Virus record (IMG/VR): IMGVR_UViG_3300028162_000004 | Span: 1 to 26,324 of that record | Source: a virus | Length of the DNA: 26,324 bases | Reading direction: 5' to 3' (one strand) | Shown: one piece after another, positions 9,354 through 15,963 of the stretch | Position numbering within the stretch: the stretch's first letter is position 1 | Layout of the letters: every line of letters begins with the position of its first letter | Notes under the pieces: generated by a model | What the model was told of the DNA's origin: nothing | Databases searched by the model: none | Seen by the model: only the letters and a program-made list of their open reading frames with translations | Made by a program: the position numbers and the translations under genes

Positions 9354-9998
9354 GTGAACCTCTATAGCCGTATTATTCGCAAACTGCTCCCTGCCGCCCG
9401 AAACAAGGCCATCACGCGCCTTGGAGGAGGGCAACTCGCAGCCGCCCTCAACGAGAACGTCGATTCCGAGAACGAGACCGGCGCAACAGGGCACTTGAAC
9501 GTCCCTCATTACTGGGCACCCTTCTACCACGACCGTGAGAAGCGCGGAGTGGTTCGGTCAAGTAGGGAAGGCGGCATGTTGATTTGGTTCAACGATAAGA
9601 ACGACGATCCTAGACTAAACGGGGGGCTGTATCCTGTGACAAAATCGCAGGTGAGGCACCTGACTAAGGACACGATTCGTTACTTCTCTCAGAAGAACAG
9701 GGAGAAAGTCTCCGCTTACTGCAAGTCCACAGGAAAGCGCAGAAAAGACCTGACACGCGACGATTATATGGCGATGAACCTGCCTATGATCGTAACGAAA
9801 CAATCCCCGCGTCACGGCGACATCGGGGCCGTTCACGATAACCCGTTCTTCTCGGACGCGCCGGGAGGGGGAATGGCGGGATTTAATCAGGAAGCCCTTC
9901 CGATAATCCGCGAGGTATGTTTCGAGCACGTCGAGGAATTTCTACGAAGCACCGGCCTTAAAGATAAAACGATCGTCCGTAACATCGCATTACGCTAA
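9354..9998 (+). CDS. Putative neck / tail-completion protein
   Basis: 214 residues with a GTG start; AAGGAGGCTCCTCG gives a strong SD, and the gene lies 12 bp behind the portal stop. Seen in the protein: a basic N-terminus (LYSRIIRKLLPAARNKA), VPHYWAPFYHDREKRG at about 50-65, a Trp/Phe strand GGMLIWFNDKNDDPRL at about 72-88, a basic central section, and NPFFSDAPGGGMAGF at about 160-175 before a C-terminal helix. The layout (dimer-like helix, aromatic HYW motif, then NPFF) resembles uncharacterised phage structural proteins and loosely the HK97 gp10-type tail-completion proteins. Position next to the portal supports a head-tail joining role. It is the last rightward gene. Function is inference; that it is a real phage structural gene is likely. 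Confidence 0.45.
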   Translation: MNLYSRIIRKLLPAARNKAITRLGGGQLAAALNENVDSENETGATGHLNVPHYWAPFYHDREKRGVVRSSREGGMLIWFNDKNDDPRLNGGLYPVTKSQVRHLTKDTIRYFSQKNREKVSAYCKSTGKRRKDLTRDDYMAMNLPMIVTKQSPRHGDIGAVHDNPFFSDAPGGGMAGFNQEALPIIREVCFEHVEEFLRSTGLKDKTIVRNIALR

Positions 9999-10043
9999 AA
10001 GACGAACCCAGCTACTTCGGGGACTTCTCTAAAAGACGAACCC
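9995..10043 (+). repeat. Direct repeat pair CTAAAAGACGAACCC
   Basis: The 15-bp sequence occurs at 9995-10009, overlapping the last codons of the rightward gene, and exactly again at 10029-10043, running into a hairpin. Read leftward, each copy is GGGTTCGTCTTTTAG, a short T-rich tail immediately after a GGG arm. The pair may be two tandem terminator tails for the leftward transcripts. Confidence 0.6.
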
Positions 10044-10070
10044 CGCGACAGGAAGGGTACCGTCGCGGGG
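10041..10070 (-). terminator. Hairpin between convergent gene blocks, probable terminator
   Basis: CCCCGCGAC (10041-10049) pairs perfectly with GTCGCGGGG (10062-10070) around a 12-base loop. Read leftward it is followed by TTCGTCTTTTAG, which is a moderate U-tract. Read rightward there is no T-run. It lies where the rightward structural block and leftward replication block meet, so it most likely ends leftward transcripts. Confidence 0.55.
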
Positions 10071-10144
10071 CCGGAGCAAAAGGAAAAGGAAGGAAACCGA
10101 GTGCTCGAAGGAATTAAACCATTATACCTTTCTAGCCGTCAATG

Positions 10145-10453
10145 TTAAATACATTCTGCTACTGTGTTTGCCATTTCCCATCCCTCTTCGGTAGGTTTGA
10201 ACCGGGCTATAGGCGACTCATTGCTGGCGTCGAAGTGAGGATCAAGCAACCCACGCGCTTTGTACTTGCCTTTATAAACCATTACTTTGACTCCCTCAAA
10301 ATTAGTGCAGTCTAAGTAACGCACCTTTAAAACGTAAGCGTTTTTATATTCTTTAATATCCAGACAAATCCACCGAGACGGATCGGGATTTGGCACAGCA
10401 GTAACAAACGTGTTTGTGTGGCAATGATTCCAGTTTTTAAATGAGCAACCCAT
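10145..10453 (-). CDS. Conserved hypothetical small phage protein
   Basis: 102 residues; the ATG is preceded by AAAGGAAGTTCGTC, a good SD. The protein is soluble with no membrane segment. It has an N-terminal Cys/His cluster (GCSFKNWNHCHTN), a central beta-rich part (WICLDIKEYKNAYVLKVRYL and GVKVMVYKGKYKARG), and a C-terminal LDPHF...SPIARFKPTEEGWEMA segment that reads like one I have seen in uncharacterised phage proteins near replication genes. No catalytic motif is visible. It is the last leftward gene, 52 bp downstream of the RuvC-like gene, just before the convergent hairpin. Function unknown. Confidence 0.7.
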   Translation of the reverse strand: MGCSFKNWNHCHTNTFVTAVPNPDPSRWICLDIKEYKNAYVLKVRYLDCTNFEGVKVMVYKGKYKARGLLDPHFDASNESPIARFKPTEEGWEMANTVAECI

Positions 10454-10505
10454 GACGAACTTCCTTTCTTTTTCTGTTCTTCCTGCACACTACTCCGAGA
10501 ATGTT

Positions 10506-11093
10506 TTATTTCAAGTTATTTTTCAAACTATTTTTAATCCGTGCTTCTTTAAAATACCGTTCGGCAGCGTAAAGAGCCAGCCCGACGCTATCCCCGGCGT
10601 CTATCCAATCGCCCGCGTTGAGATTTCCGGTCTTGTCGTACTGTTTAAAATTCTCCGGTACAGCGTACTGACAGTTACCCCCGGCGAGGGCGTATTTGAT
10701 GCCAAGGGCCGAGAACACCCGCGCCTGCTTAATGTGCTTCGGTACTGATCCTTTCCACGCCTGCGGGACGGGCAAGTAGACATTAGGGGTGTCCCGCCAC
10801 AGGCCGACCAGCCCACCGGCGACCTGTGCCAAGTGGATAAGGTCTTGAGGCCGTGCGGCGTTCGTCCTTCCGGTGTAGGTTACTTGCTGGGACTCGATGG
10901 CGACCGCCTGTGCTTTCAAAGGACATCCGAACGGAAACCTCAGTATTTGCACGACGGCTTCTTCGTTCTTCGCTCCCTTGGCCTTTACTGTCCAGATGCC
11001 CGACAAAGCAGACATTGTGCCTTCGTCGTTACACACGATCACGGCGGTATGGAGCGAGTGTAGGTCGGGATCGACTCCGGCGAAATACAACAT
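10506..11093 (-). CDS. RuvC-like Holliday junction resolvase
   Basis: 195 residues from ATG at 11093, chosen because it overlaps the previous gene's stop (TGATG) and begins directly with the first catalytic strand MLYFAGVDPDLHS; a longer frame upstream is out of keeping with the family. RNase H-fold acidic residues are present: Asp8 in GVDP, Glu67 in AIESQQ, and Asp165/Asp168 in WIDAGDSVGLAL. HIKQARVF (about 120-127) corresponds to the helix before the last acidic motif. The enzyme would cut four-way junctions or branched replication intermediates before packaging. It lies in the replication module with polymerase, helicase and nuclease. The last ten codons are AT-rich (KNSLKNNLK) and contain one copy of the recurring AAATAANTTGAA motif. 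Confidence 0.8.
   Translation of the reverse strand: MLYFAGVDPDLHSLHTAVIVCNDEGTMSALSGIWTVKAKGAKNEEAVVQILRFPFGCPLKAQAVAIESQQVTYTGRTNAARPQDLIHLAQVAGGLVGLWRDTPNVYLPVPQAWKGSVPKHIKQARVFSALGIKYALAGGNCQYAVPENFKQYDKTGNLNAGDWIDAGDSVGLALYAAERYFKEARIKNSLKNNLK
10510..10521 (-). promoter_or_regulatory. AAATAANTTGAA gene-end motif, copy 1 (N = C)
   Basis: AAATAACTTGAA in the last codons of the RuvC-like gene, followed by the 52-bp gap before the next gene. A second AAAAATA block lies about 12 bases upstream. It is one of four copies in the leftward block; role unknown. Confidence 0.45.
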
Positions 11094-11377
11094 CACCGAC
11101 TCGCTTTCTTCTTCGGCACGTAGCCCTGCTCCCATACGACCGTGAACCAGCTCTTGGAAGCAAAGATGCTGAAGATCATTTCAGGACACGCTGCCTGTAG
11201 TTCTTTGAAGGCTGTCAGGGCGCGGAACTGCTCGGCGTCTTTGAAAGGGTCGGCAGAGTTGAATTTGATCTCGTCGAGGATACCCTTGCCTGCCGTCTTG
11301 CGGATATATTTCAGGATTTCGTCGTATTTGTTAAGGCGTTTACGGCCTCGGGTTTCGTTAGGGTTTTTTAATGACAT
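11093..11377 (-). CDS. Hypothetical small basic protein
   Basis: 94 residues from the ATG at 11377, which is five bases after AAAGGAAT; a start 14 codons further up lacks this and would add an unlikely leader. The N-terminus is strongly basic (MSLKNPNETRGRKRLNKYDE), followed by an amphipathic helix-rich middle (EILKYIRKTAGKGILDEIKF, FRALTAFKELQAA) and a Trp-containing end (SWFTVVWEQGYVPKKKASR). No known catalytic motif can be seen; the composition would suit nucleic-acid binding. Its stop overlaps the resolvase start, so the two are probably translationally coupled. Function unknown. Confidence 0.7.
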   Translation of the reverse strand: MSLKNPNETRGRKRLNKYDEILKYIRKTAGKGILDEIKFNSADPFKDAEQFRALTAFKELQAACPEMIFSIFASKSWFTVVWEQGYVPKKKASR

Positions 11378-11429
11378 GGGATTCCTTTCTTGTTCGGATA
11401 AAAAGAAGGCAGCTCGCAACTACCTTTTA

Positions 11430-11441
11430 TTCAATTTATTT
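11430..11441 (-). promoter_or_regulatory. AAATAANTTGAA gene-end motif, copy 2 (N = A)
   Basis: AAATAAATTGAA, six bases after the stop of the ligase-like gene and within the 70-bp gap before the next gene. Another AAAAATAA block lies on its 5' side. Role unknown. Confidence 0.45.
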
Positions 11442-11447
11442 TTATGT

Positions 11448-12083
11448 TTATTTTTCAGGCACGTTGATTTTCAAAATATTCGGCGTGTTACCACGGACGT
11501 ACGGAACATCCTTGCGCAGTATAATACCTCGCCAGCCCGCGCTTTCCATCCCGTCGCGGAGCATCTGCACCACGGCTTCGTCGGCTTTTAGTTGTGGCGC
11601 ATAGTACAGGTGGTTGTGCCCGGTCTTTCCGGCCAGCAACAGCACCTCTGCGACTTCCGCAATACGTTCCAGCCGCTCGGAAAGTATCGGCGATTCGGCG
11701 CGTCCGTAGAACTCGTCCACGGATAGGCAATCCACCACGTTGTAGGTGAAGTGCTCGATCTGGTTCTTGCCCCAGAGGATCGCGTTACAGGCGTCGTCGT
11801 CCTTTAGGAAGCTGCCGTCCGGGTTTTGTATCGAAATACCCCCGTCGAGCACAATACCGTCCGGAAGCACGCGGAGCAGGTCGAGGAGCGATTCAATGAT
11901 CGTAACCTCGTCGCCTTCACTGTTGAACGCCTTAACGGAGCCTTCGTCGATGATTACAATACATCGCAGGCACGCCTGATTCGCACAGACAAGCCAGTTT
12001 TCGTTGGCAAGGTCGGGCATCTTCTTGAGGTGCTCGCTGTAGGTGGGGTGGAAATTCTTTTCTGCTTTAGTTACTTCGGTCAT
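11448..12083 (-). CDS. DNA ligase-like protein lacking catalytic residues
   Basis: 211 residues from the ATG at 12083 (SD AAAAGGAAAACC). The overall pattern matches the adenylation domain of small ATP-dependent DNA ligases. QACLRCIVIIDEG (36-48) aligns with the motif I strand, IVLDGGIS (77-84) with motif III, YNVVDCLS (114-121) with motif IIIa, GWRGIILRK (183-191) with motif IV, and NILKINV (202-208) with motif V. However, the motif I K.DG core is replaced: where ligases have QPKLDG.RC this has QACLRC, so the nucleotidyl-accepting Lys is absent. The motif III Glu is Gly82 and the motif IV Glu is Arg185. Only the motif V Lys205 remains. No OB-fold domain follows. Probably a non-catalytic or re-purposed ligase fold, for example for nicked DNA or nucleotide binding. 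The homology reading is by eye and needs a profile search. Confidence 0.5.
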   Translation of the reverse strand: MTEVTKAEKNFHPTYSEHLKKMPDLANENWLVCANQACLRCIVIIDEGSVKAFNSEGDEVTIIESLLDLLRVLPDGIVLDGGISIQNPDGSFLKDDDACNAILWGKNQIEHFTYNVVDCLSVDEFYGRAESPILSERLERIAEVAEVLLLAGKTGHNHLYYAPQLKADEAVVQMLRDGMESAGWRGIILRKDVPYVRGNTPNILKINVPEK

Positions 12084-12093
12084 GGTTTTCCTT

Positions 12094-12480
12094 TTAGTGA
12101 GTTGTTCCAGTTTCTTCGAGAAGAGTTTCGAGGTCTTTTTCGGTAATGTCGAGCCGTTGCTTGGCATAAATACGCTCCAGAATCAAAGCCTTGAGCAGAA
12201 TATGATAATTCAGCTCGTCGCCGATCTTTTCACAGAGCAACTCAACGCTCGGGAGCTTCCCTCTGTCGAGGTCGTCGATAATGTCGAGAATCGAAACGGT
12301 GTGCTTCGTCAACATACCCAGTAACGCCTTTTCTGGCGACACGCCAAGGACTCCGGCAGCTCGTTTGAAATTATGGAGCTTGTCGCTGTTCCTTGCGTAC
12401 TCCGAGGATTTAGACCCCATCGTCTGCCGAATCTGTTCGATCGTGTTATCCAGCAGGGTGTCGAAATCGCGATGGTTCAC
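12094..12480 (-). CDS. Conserved phage protein, possibly MazG/DUF1599-like
   Basis: 128 residues with a GTG start that overlaps the previous stop (GTGA). It is almost entirely helical. The conserved-looking stretch KSSEYARNSDKLHNFKRAAG (about 24-43), then EKALLGMLTKHTVSILDIID (about 50-69) and EKIGDELNYHILLKALI (about 84-100), resembles a family frequent in phage replication regions. The E..D pattern of EKIGDELNY is reminiscent of all-alpha NTP pyrophosphohydrolases (MazG-like, DUF1599), which hydrolyse nucleotides in the cytoplasm. That enzymatic assignment is tentative; the gene itself is secure from its coupling and composition. Confidence 0.6.
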   Translation of the reverse strand: MNHRDFDTLLDNTIEQIRQTMGSKSSEYARNSDKLHNFKRAAGVLGVSPEKALLGMLTKHTVSILDIIDDLDRGKLPSVELLCEKIGDELNYHILLKALILERIYAKQRLDITEKDLETLLEETGTTH

Positions 12481-12779
12481 TTTAGTGCCTCCAGCTTCTT
12501 TTTAAGGCGTGTGTTTTGTCCTTTAAGGCACGCGATTTCCTTCTTGAACTTCGCGCTGTTAGCCTTCGCGCCTTCGAGCCATTTGTTGTGTGATTCTAGG
12601 CAATTCGTGATGATTTCATTTGCTCGGGCTATGTTGTCGTTCCGTTCCTTGAGCCAGCCGGACATCATCGCTTCGTCTTCCTTCCAAGCCTGCCGCTCTT
12701 CGTGCATCTCGTGAAAGGCAACTCCCACGGCGACGAGGCTACAAACAATAAAAAATAACTGAATCGCGATCATATACAT
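12477..12779 (-). CDS. Membrane-anchored coiled-coil protein
   Basis: 100 residues; SD AAGGAGAAGGAGT before ATG, which overlaps the previous stop as TAATG. One N-terminal hydrophobic segment (IAIQLFFIVCSLVAVGVAF, residues 4-22) is followed by about 75 charged residues with long helix and coiled-coil character (EMHEERQAWKEDEAMM, then a Lys-rich end LKGQNTRLKKKLEALK). The topology resembles inner-membrane spanins (Rz), but no endolysin, holin or outer spanin gene lies nearby, and the setting is a replication block. Anchoring a replication factor to the membrane is another possibility. Function unknown. Confidence 0.65.
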   Translation of the reverse strand: MYMIAIQLFFIVCSLVAVGVAFHEMHEERQAWKEDEAMMSGWLKERNDNIARANEIITNCLESHNKWLEGAKANSAKFKKEIACLKGQNTRLKKKLEALK

Positions 12780-12922
12780 TACTCCTTCTCCTTTTTAGTT
12801 TCCTTCTCCGGGCCGTAACACGGACACCCGGTTATGTCCCGCTTCGTGCCGTTACAGCACTGCTTCTTGAGAATCACGGCACAGGCCGTCCCGTCGTGTT
12901 GAGCGCACTTATCACCTAACAT
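12779..12922 (-). CDS. Small Cys-rich protein (47 aa)
   Basis: 47 codons from ATG at 12922 to TAA at 12779. SD GGGAGAGGAATAGCA precedes the start, and the stop overlaps the next ATG (TAATG), which supports real translation. It fills the whole gap between the polymerase and the coiled-coil gene. Cys residues are at 6, 14, 21, 22, 33 and 35 with His9, and the C-terminus is Lys/Glu-rich. The pattern suggests a metal-binding knuckle or disulfide-rich fold. I do not recognise the family. Confidence 0.65.
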   Translation of the reverse strand: MLGDKCAQHDGTACAVILKKQCCNGTKRDITGCPCYGPEKETKKEKE

Positions 12923-12924
12923 TG

Positions 12925-15432
12925 CTATTCCTCTCCCGTTAATTCTTCGATTTCAATTTCTTCCGTGTTGTCTTCCTCTTCGACAGCTTCCGGTTCCCAA
13001 GGAATCAACTTCCCATTTTCCCAAACCGGTTCGGCGGCTTTGTACCACCGACGCATCGTACACGCGACGGCTTTGCTGACAATATCCGGAGTAACGACGC
13101 GGAACTGTTCTTCCATGATCGACGCGACTTTAGCCAGCCGCTCGGTCGTGTATTCGTCGTCGAGTATCTCCCCGGCCACTTCGTCGTGAATGAAGAGAGC
13201 AGGCCAAACGCTCCCCGCCAGACTCCCGACCGAACATTCCTTCATCACCGCTGCGAGAGCCGTTAAAGCCCCGTCAGCCGAGATGCCTTGAAGTGCCTGA
13301 CCGTTGGCGCAGGCGCAGTAGTCACACTTCGCCCTGTGCAATCCCAGCGGAGTGTCGTAGGCGTAATAGGTGCGCTTCGAGAACTTGCCTTCGTCGTCCT
13401 CGACGAAATCCGGTTCGTTGATTCTGTCCCAGCACTCTTTGTTGACGTAATTTAGGTACTGCTTCATTTCAGGATAGGTATCAAAAAATACGTCACGTAG
13501 CAGTTCTGCCGTTTTTAAATCCACGGTAACGCCGTAGGTAGCCTTGGCATAAGCGACGAAGGTGCGCGGGCCTAGACCCCCCGGATACCCGAGACCCGTA
13601 GGCTTGGCGAACTTCCGATAGTGCTTAAAGAAATCGCCCCATGTCGCGCCTTCCTTAATGAGCTGGAATTGTGGCGAGGAACACGGCTCGTTTGACAGCA
13701 GTTCGCCGATCTGTTGCAGTATGGAGAAGCGAGCGTCCTTTTCGTCCTCGAAGCCCTCGGCGGCGTCTGCGGCTTCTTTGAAGGTGTCATCGAGCTTGTA
13801 AGCAATCTGCGCCCCTAGAAAGGCGTGTGTGTCTACTCCGGCGTTGATTTTATCAGCAAGAACCGAATGTCCGAATAAATTAAGGCAAACCTGCGCTGCC
13901 GTGCAGAGTTCCATACCGCTATAGTCAATCGAGAACAGCACGCGTCCCGGCGCGGGTATCACGCAAGGACGGATGCGAGGATCGACCTGCTGGCCGTTCC
14001 AAGACGGGTAGAGCTTCGAGGCGTACGACGAGGTGCGTCCGGTGCGTTTCAGCGGAGAGAAGCAGGCGTGTATGCGTTCGGCGGGGGCTTTGCCGTAATA
14101 CTTACTGGCCTGTTCCTCTTCGGTAGCCGGTGCGGGATAGCCGGGTATCGCGCCGTACATGTTCGGAAGGTAGGACGTAACGATTTTCTCGATGCGCTTC
14201 CGTTCGGCGTACTTCGCTATAACGGGGTCGCAGTCCTGAAAGTTCGCCATCCATTCCTTATTGGCTTTCAGCTTCCACTTGTCGGGCAAGCAACGGTCGT
14301 ATCCTTCGGCTGGCGGCTTATCGGAATCGGCGGCGAGTTGTCGAAGAGCCTCGACGACAGCCTCGGTTTTAATCTGGTGCATCCCCTCGATGAAGTCGTC
14401 CTTAATGCCTTCCTGTTTCAGATTAGCGAGCGTGGCTTTCGCCGCCCACGCTTCGCACTTTCCATCTAGCGCGAGTTTCCAGATACGGTCGTGCAGAGTG
14501 ATTATGGAAGTGGAAGCCTTCGTCGCTTCCTTCATCTTCACCGGACAGTTGCACTCGACCTTTTTTCCCTTTTTAAAATCAAGGTGTGATTTATGTCCTC
14601 GGCATGTTTCGAGATGCTCCTTAGTACCTTTGGCGTAGGGCTGCGGGGGAAGGGCAGGAATGACAATCCCTGCCTCGACGAGAGGCTGAACCAGCTCCGG
14701 CGCGTTGTAGAGGTCTTCAAACTCCTTCGTTACGGCAAGCACCCGTTCAGGGTCGAGGAGGTTGCCTTGCAATTCGAGTAGCCGCAAGGCGAAGTGGACG
14801 CGGGTGCGGAAGGTCGCCTGAGTGAACGGGTCGTAGCCGGTGCTCTCAATAACCTTCTTGCGCCGGATTTCCTGCTCCAGAAACACGAGGCCGGTGTACT
14901 TGGCGTCGTCCATCGCGTAGTTGCGATAGTGCTCCGGCCACTGCTCCACAGGATACTCTTTAACGATGCTGTATGTAAGCCGGGCGGAATCCGTCGCTTC
15001 CTTGGCTTCTTTGATGTCGATGCCAAGGTAATCTTTTACCAGTGCGTCAAGGCCGTAGAAAATTTTACGGTTCATACCCCCGTCTTCCACTACGTCGATA
15101 TTGCCGGAGACCGTAAGGTTAATCAACATTTCGCGGAGCATCGTATCGTGGATACGGTCGGCGTAGAGAGCCTGCCAGATCAAAGGCAGTAAGGTCGGCT
15201 CGTAGCGGGAGATGATAGACAGGTCGTAAGCTACGTTCTGCCCGATCAGGTGCGTGTCTGGGTCTTCGAGCAAAGCACGGTAGGTAGCGAGCGTGTCGTC
15301 CCTGTCGAGATGCCCGATAATAGCTACGTCCTTCGTCTGGAGATCATAGAAAGTCGAGCAGATTAAATCAGGGGCGAGGTTGCCGGGGCCTATCAGGTCG
15401 GTTTCGGTATCGAACGCGATATAGTTAGCCAT
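12925..15432 (-). CDS. polA: Family A DNA polymerase with 3'-5' exonuclease domain
   Basis: 835 residues from the ATG at 15432 (SD AAGGAAATTAAA, directly before MANYIAFDTETD). A longer open frame to 15636 overlaps a small upstream gene and is not part of it. Exonuclease motifs: D8/E10 in FDTETD, N66/D70 in GQNVAYD, and YAMDDAKY at about 165. Polymerase motif A is SIDYSGMEL at about residue 502, motif B is RKFAKPTGLGYPGG at about 605-618, and motif C is IHDE at about 748. There is no 5' nuclease domain, as in most phage family A polymerases. In motif B the position equal to E. coli Phe762 is Leu, and the Tyr766 position is Gly. A Cys/His-rich insert (about residues 345-370: C, H, H, C, C) lies between the exonuclease and polymerase parts. 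This is the replicative enzyme of the phage. Confidence 0.93.
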   Translation of the reverse strand: MANYIAFDTETDLIGPGNLAPDLICSTFYDLQTKDVAIIGHLDRDDTLATYRALLEDPDTHLIGQNVAYDLSIISRYEPTLLPLIWQALYADRIHDTMLREMLINLTVSGNIDVVEDGGMNRKIFYGLDALVKDYLGIDIKEAKEATDSARLTYSIVKEYPVEQWPEHYRNYAMDDAKYTGLVFLEQEIRRKKVIESTGYDPFTQATFRTRVHFALRLLELQGNLLDPERVLAVTKEFEDLYNAPELVQPLVEAGIVIPALPPQPYAKGTKEHLETCRGHKSHLDFKKGKKVECNCPVKMKEATKASTSIITLHDRIWKLALDGKCEAWAAKATLANLKQEGIKDDFIEGMHQIKTEAVVEALRQLAADSDKPPAEGYDRCLPDKWKLKANKEWMANFQDCDPVIAKYAERKRIEKIVTSYLPNMYGAIPGYPAPATEEEQASKYYGKAPAERIHACFSPLKRTGRTSSYASKLYPSWNGQQVDPRIRPCVIPAPGRVLFSIDYSGMELCTAAQVCLNLFGHSVLADKINAGVDTHAFLGAQIAYKLDDTFKEAADAAEGFEDEKDARFSILQQIGELLSNEPCSSPQFQLIKEGATWGDFFKHYRKFAKPTGLGYPGGLGPRTFVAYAKATYGVTVDLKTAELLRDVFFDTYPEMKQYLNYVNKECWDRINEPDFVEDDEGKFSKRTYYAYDTPLGLHRAKCDYCACANGQALQGISADGALTALAAVMKECSVGSLAGSVWPALFIHDEVAGEILDDEYTTERLAKVASIMEEQFRVVTPDIVSKAVACTMRRWYKAAEPVWENGKLIPWEPEAVEEEDNTEEIEIEELTGEE

Positions 15433-15455
15433 TTTAATTTCCTTTTTAACGGCGG

Positions 15456-15650
15456 TTAAAACCAAAGACGGCGAACAGCCCACAGCAGGACGCAGAGCCA
15501 GAAGGCAGCCGTTGCGATCTCTGAAGCGCGTTCTTTCAAATCCTGTTCGCGGCAGTGCGTCCAGCTCCCTATCGCGATTAGAACGACAACGGGAATGACG
15601 GACAGAATCAGCCAAAGTGCGAGGTAATCTTGCCAAACATCGAGGTGCAT
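15456..15650 (-). CDS. Small two-helix membrane protein
   Basis: 64 residues; ATG lies one base after the stop of the preceding gene, with AAAGGCGG upstream. Two hydrophobic segments are clear: LALWLILSVIPVVVLIAIG (about 10-28) and ATAAFWLCVLLWAVRRLWF (46-64), joined by a charged loop REQDLKERASE. It sits 23 bp ahead of the polymerase gene. A membrane role is certain from composition if the gene is expressed. Holin-like size and topology are possible, but no lysis genes are adjacent. Function unknown. Confidence 0.55.
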   Translation of the reverse strand: MHLDVWQDYLALWLILSVIPVVVLIAIGSWTHCREQDLKERASEIATAAFWLCVLLWAVRRLWF

Positions 15651-15651
15651 G

Positions 15652-15882
15652 TTACGCCGCCTTTCTTGTCTGTACGTTCGTCTTTCTGCCGTTACGGGCG
15701 AAAGCCTTGTAAGCCGCCTTCTCGTCCTTGTATTTCTTACGCAAGGAGCCGGGGGTCAGAATAATCCGCGCCTCCCCTCCTCGTTTCCCTGTGCGGTTCT
15801 GGACGGCGTAGGTCGCCGTACGGTGAGTCGCCGCGTCGCCGTAAACTGCCTTCTTAATCTTCTTTGCTGTTTTTGAGTTCAT
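15652..15882 (-). CDS. Small basic hypothetical protein
   Basis: 76 residues; SD AAAAGGAAACC before ATG, nearly identical to the ribosome-binding sequence ahead of the ligase-like gene. The protein is rich in Lys and Arg throughout (MNSKTAKKIKKAVYGDAATH, then GSLRKKYKDEKAAYKAFARN). VYGDAATHRTATYAV and AYKAFARNG give it a recognisable small phage-protein look, but I cannot name a family. A nucleic-acid-binding role fits the charge. It is closely coupled to the small membrane protein that follows. Confidence 0.65.
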   Translation of the reverse strand: MNSKTAKKIKKAVYGDAATHRTATYAVQNRTGKRGGEARIILTPGSLRKKYKDEKAAYKAFARNGRKTNVQTRKAA

Positions 15883-15908
15883 GGTTTCCTTTTAGTTTTT
15901 AAAATAGA

Positions 15909-15924
15909 AGCTGTCTCTCCAGCT
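15909..15924 (-). terminator. Short hairpin with T-rich tail, possible attenuator
   Basis: AGCTG (15920-15924 read leftward) pairs with CAGCT (15909-15913) around GAGAGA, followed leftward by TCTATTTT. The stem is only 5 bp (6-base loop), so termination would be partial at best. It lies in the 81-bp gap after the probable single-strand-binding protein gene. Confidence 0.25.
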
Positions 15925-15963
15925 AGCCGCACCACTCCCTAGGCAGGTGTCGCCCGATTTCAA

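Noticed and set aside
10101-10148. A 15-residue plus-strand frame with an SD (GTG at 10101) after the last structural gene
   Set aside because: Too short to support and located in the convergent terminator region; purine-rich AGGAAGG could arise by chance.
12477-12779. Inner-membrane spanin (Rz) of a lysis cassette
   Set aside because: Topology fits, but no holin, endolysin or outer spanin is adjacent and the gene sits in the replication block; recorded only as a membrane coiled-coil protein.
15433-15636. A 68-codon N-terminal extension of the DNA polymerase
   Set aside because: It overlaps a small membrane-protein gene, is Arg-rich antisense-like text, and the SD lies before MANYIAFDTETD at 15432, where the exonuclease domain begins.
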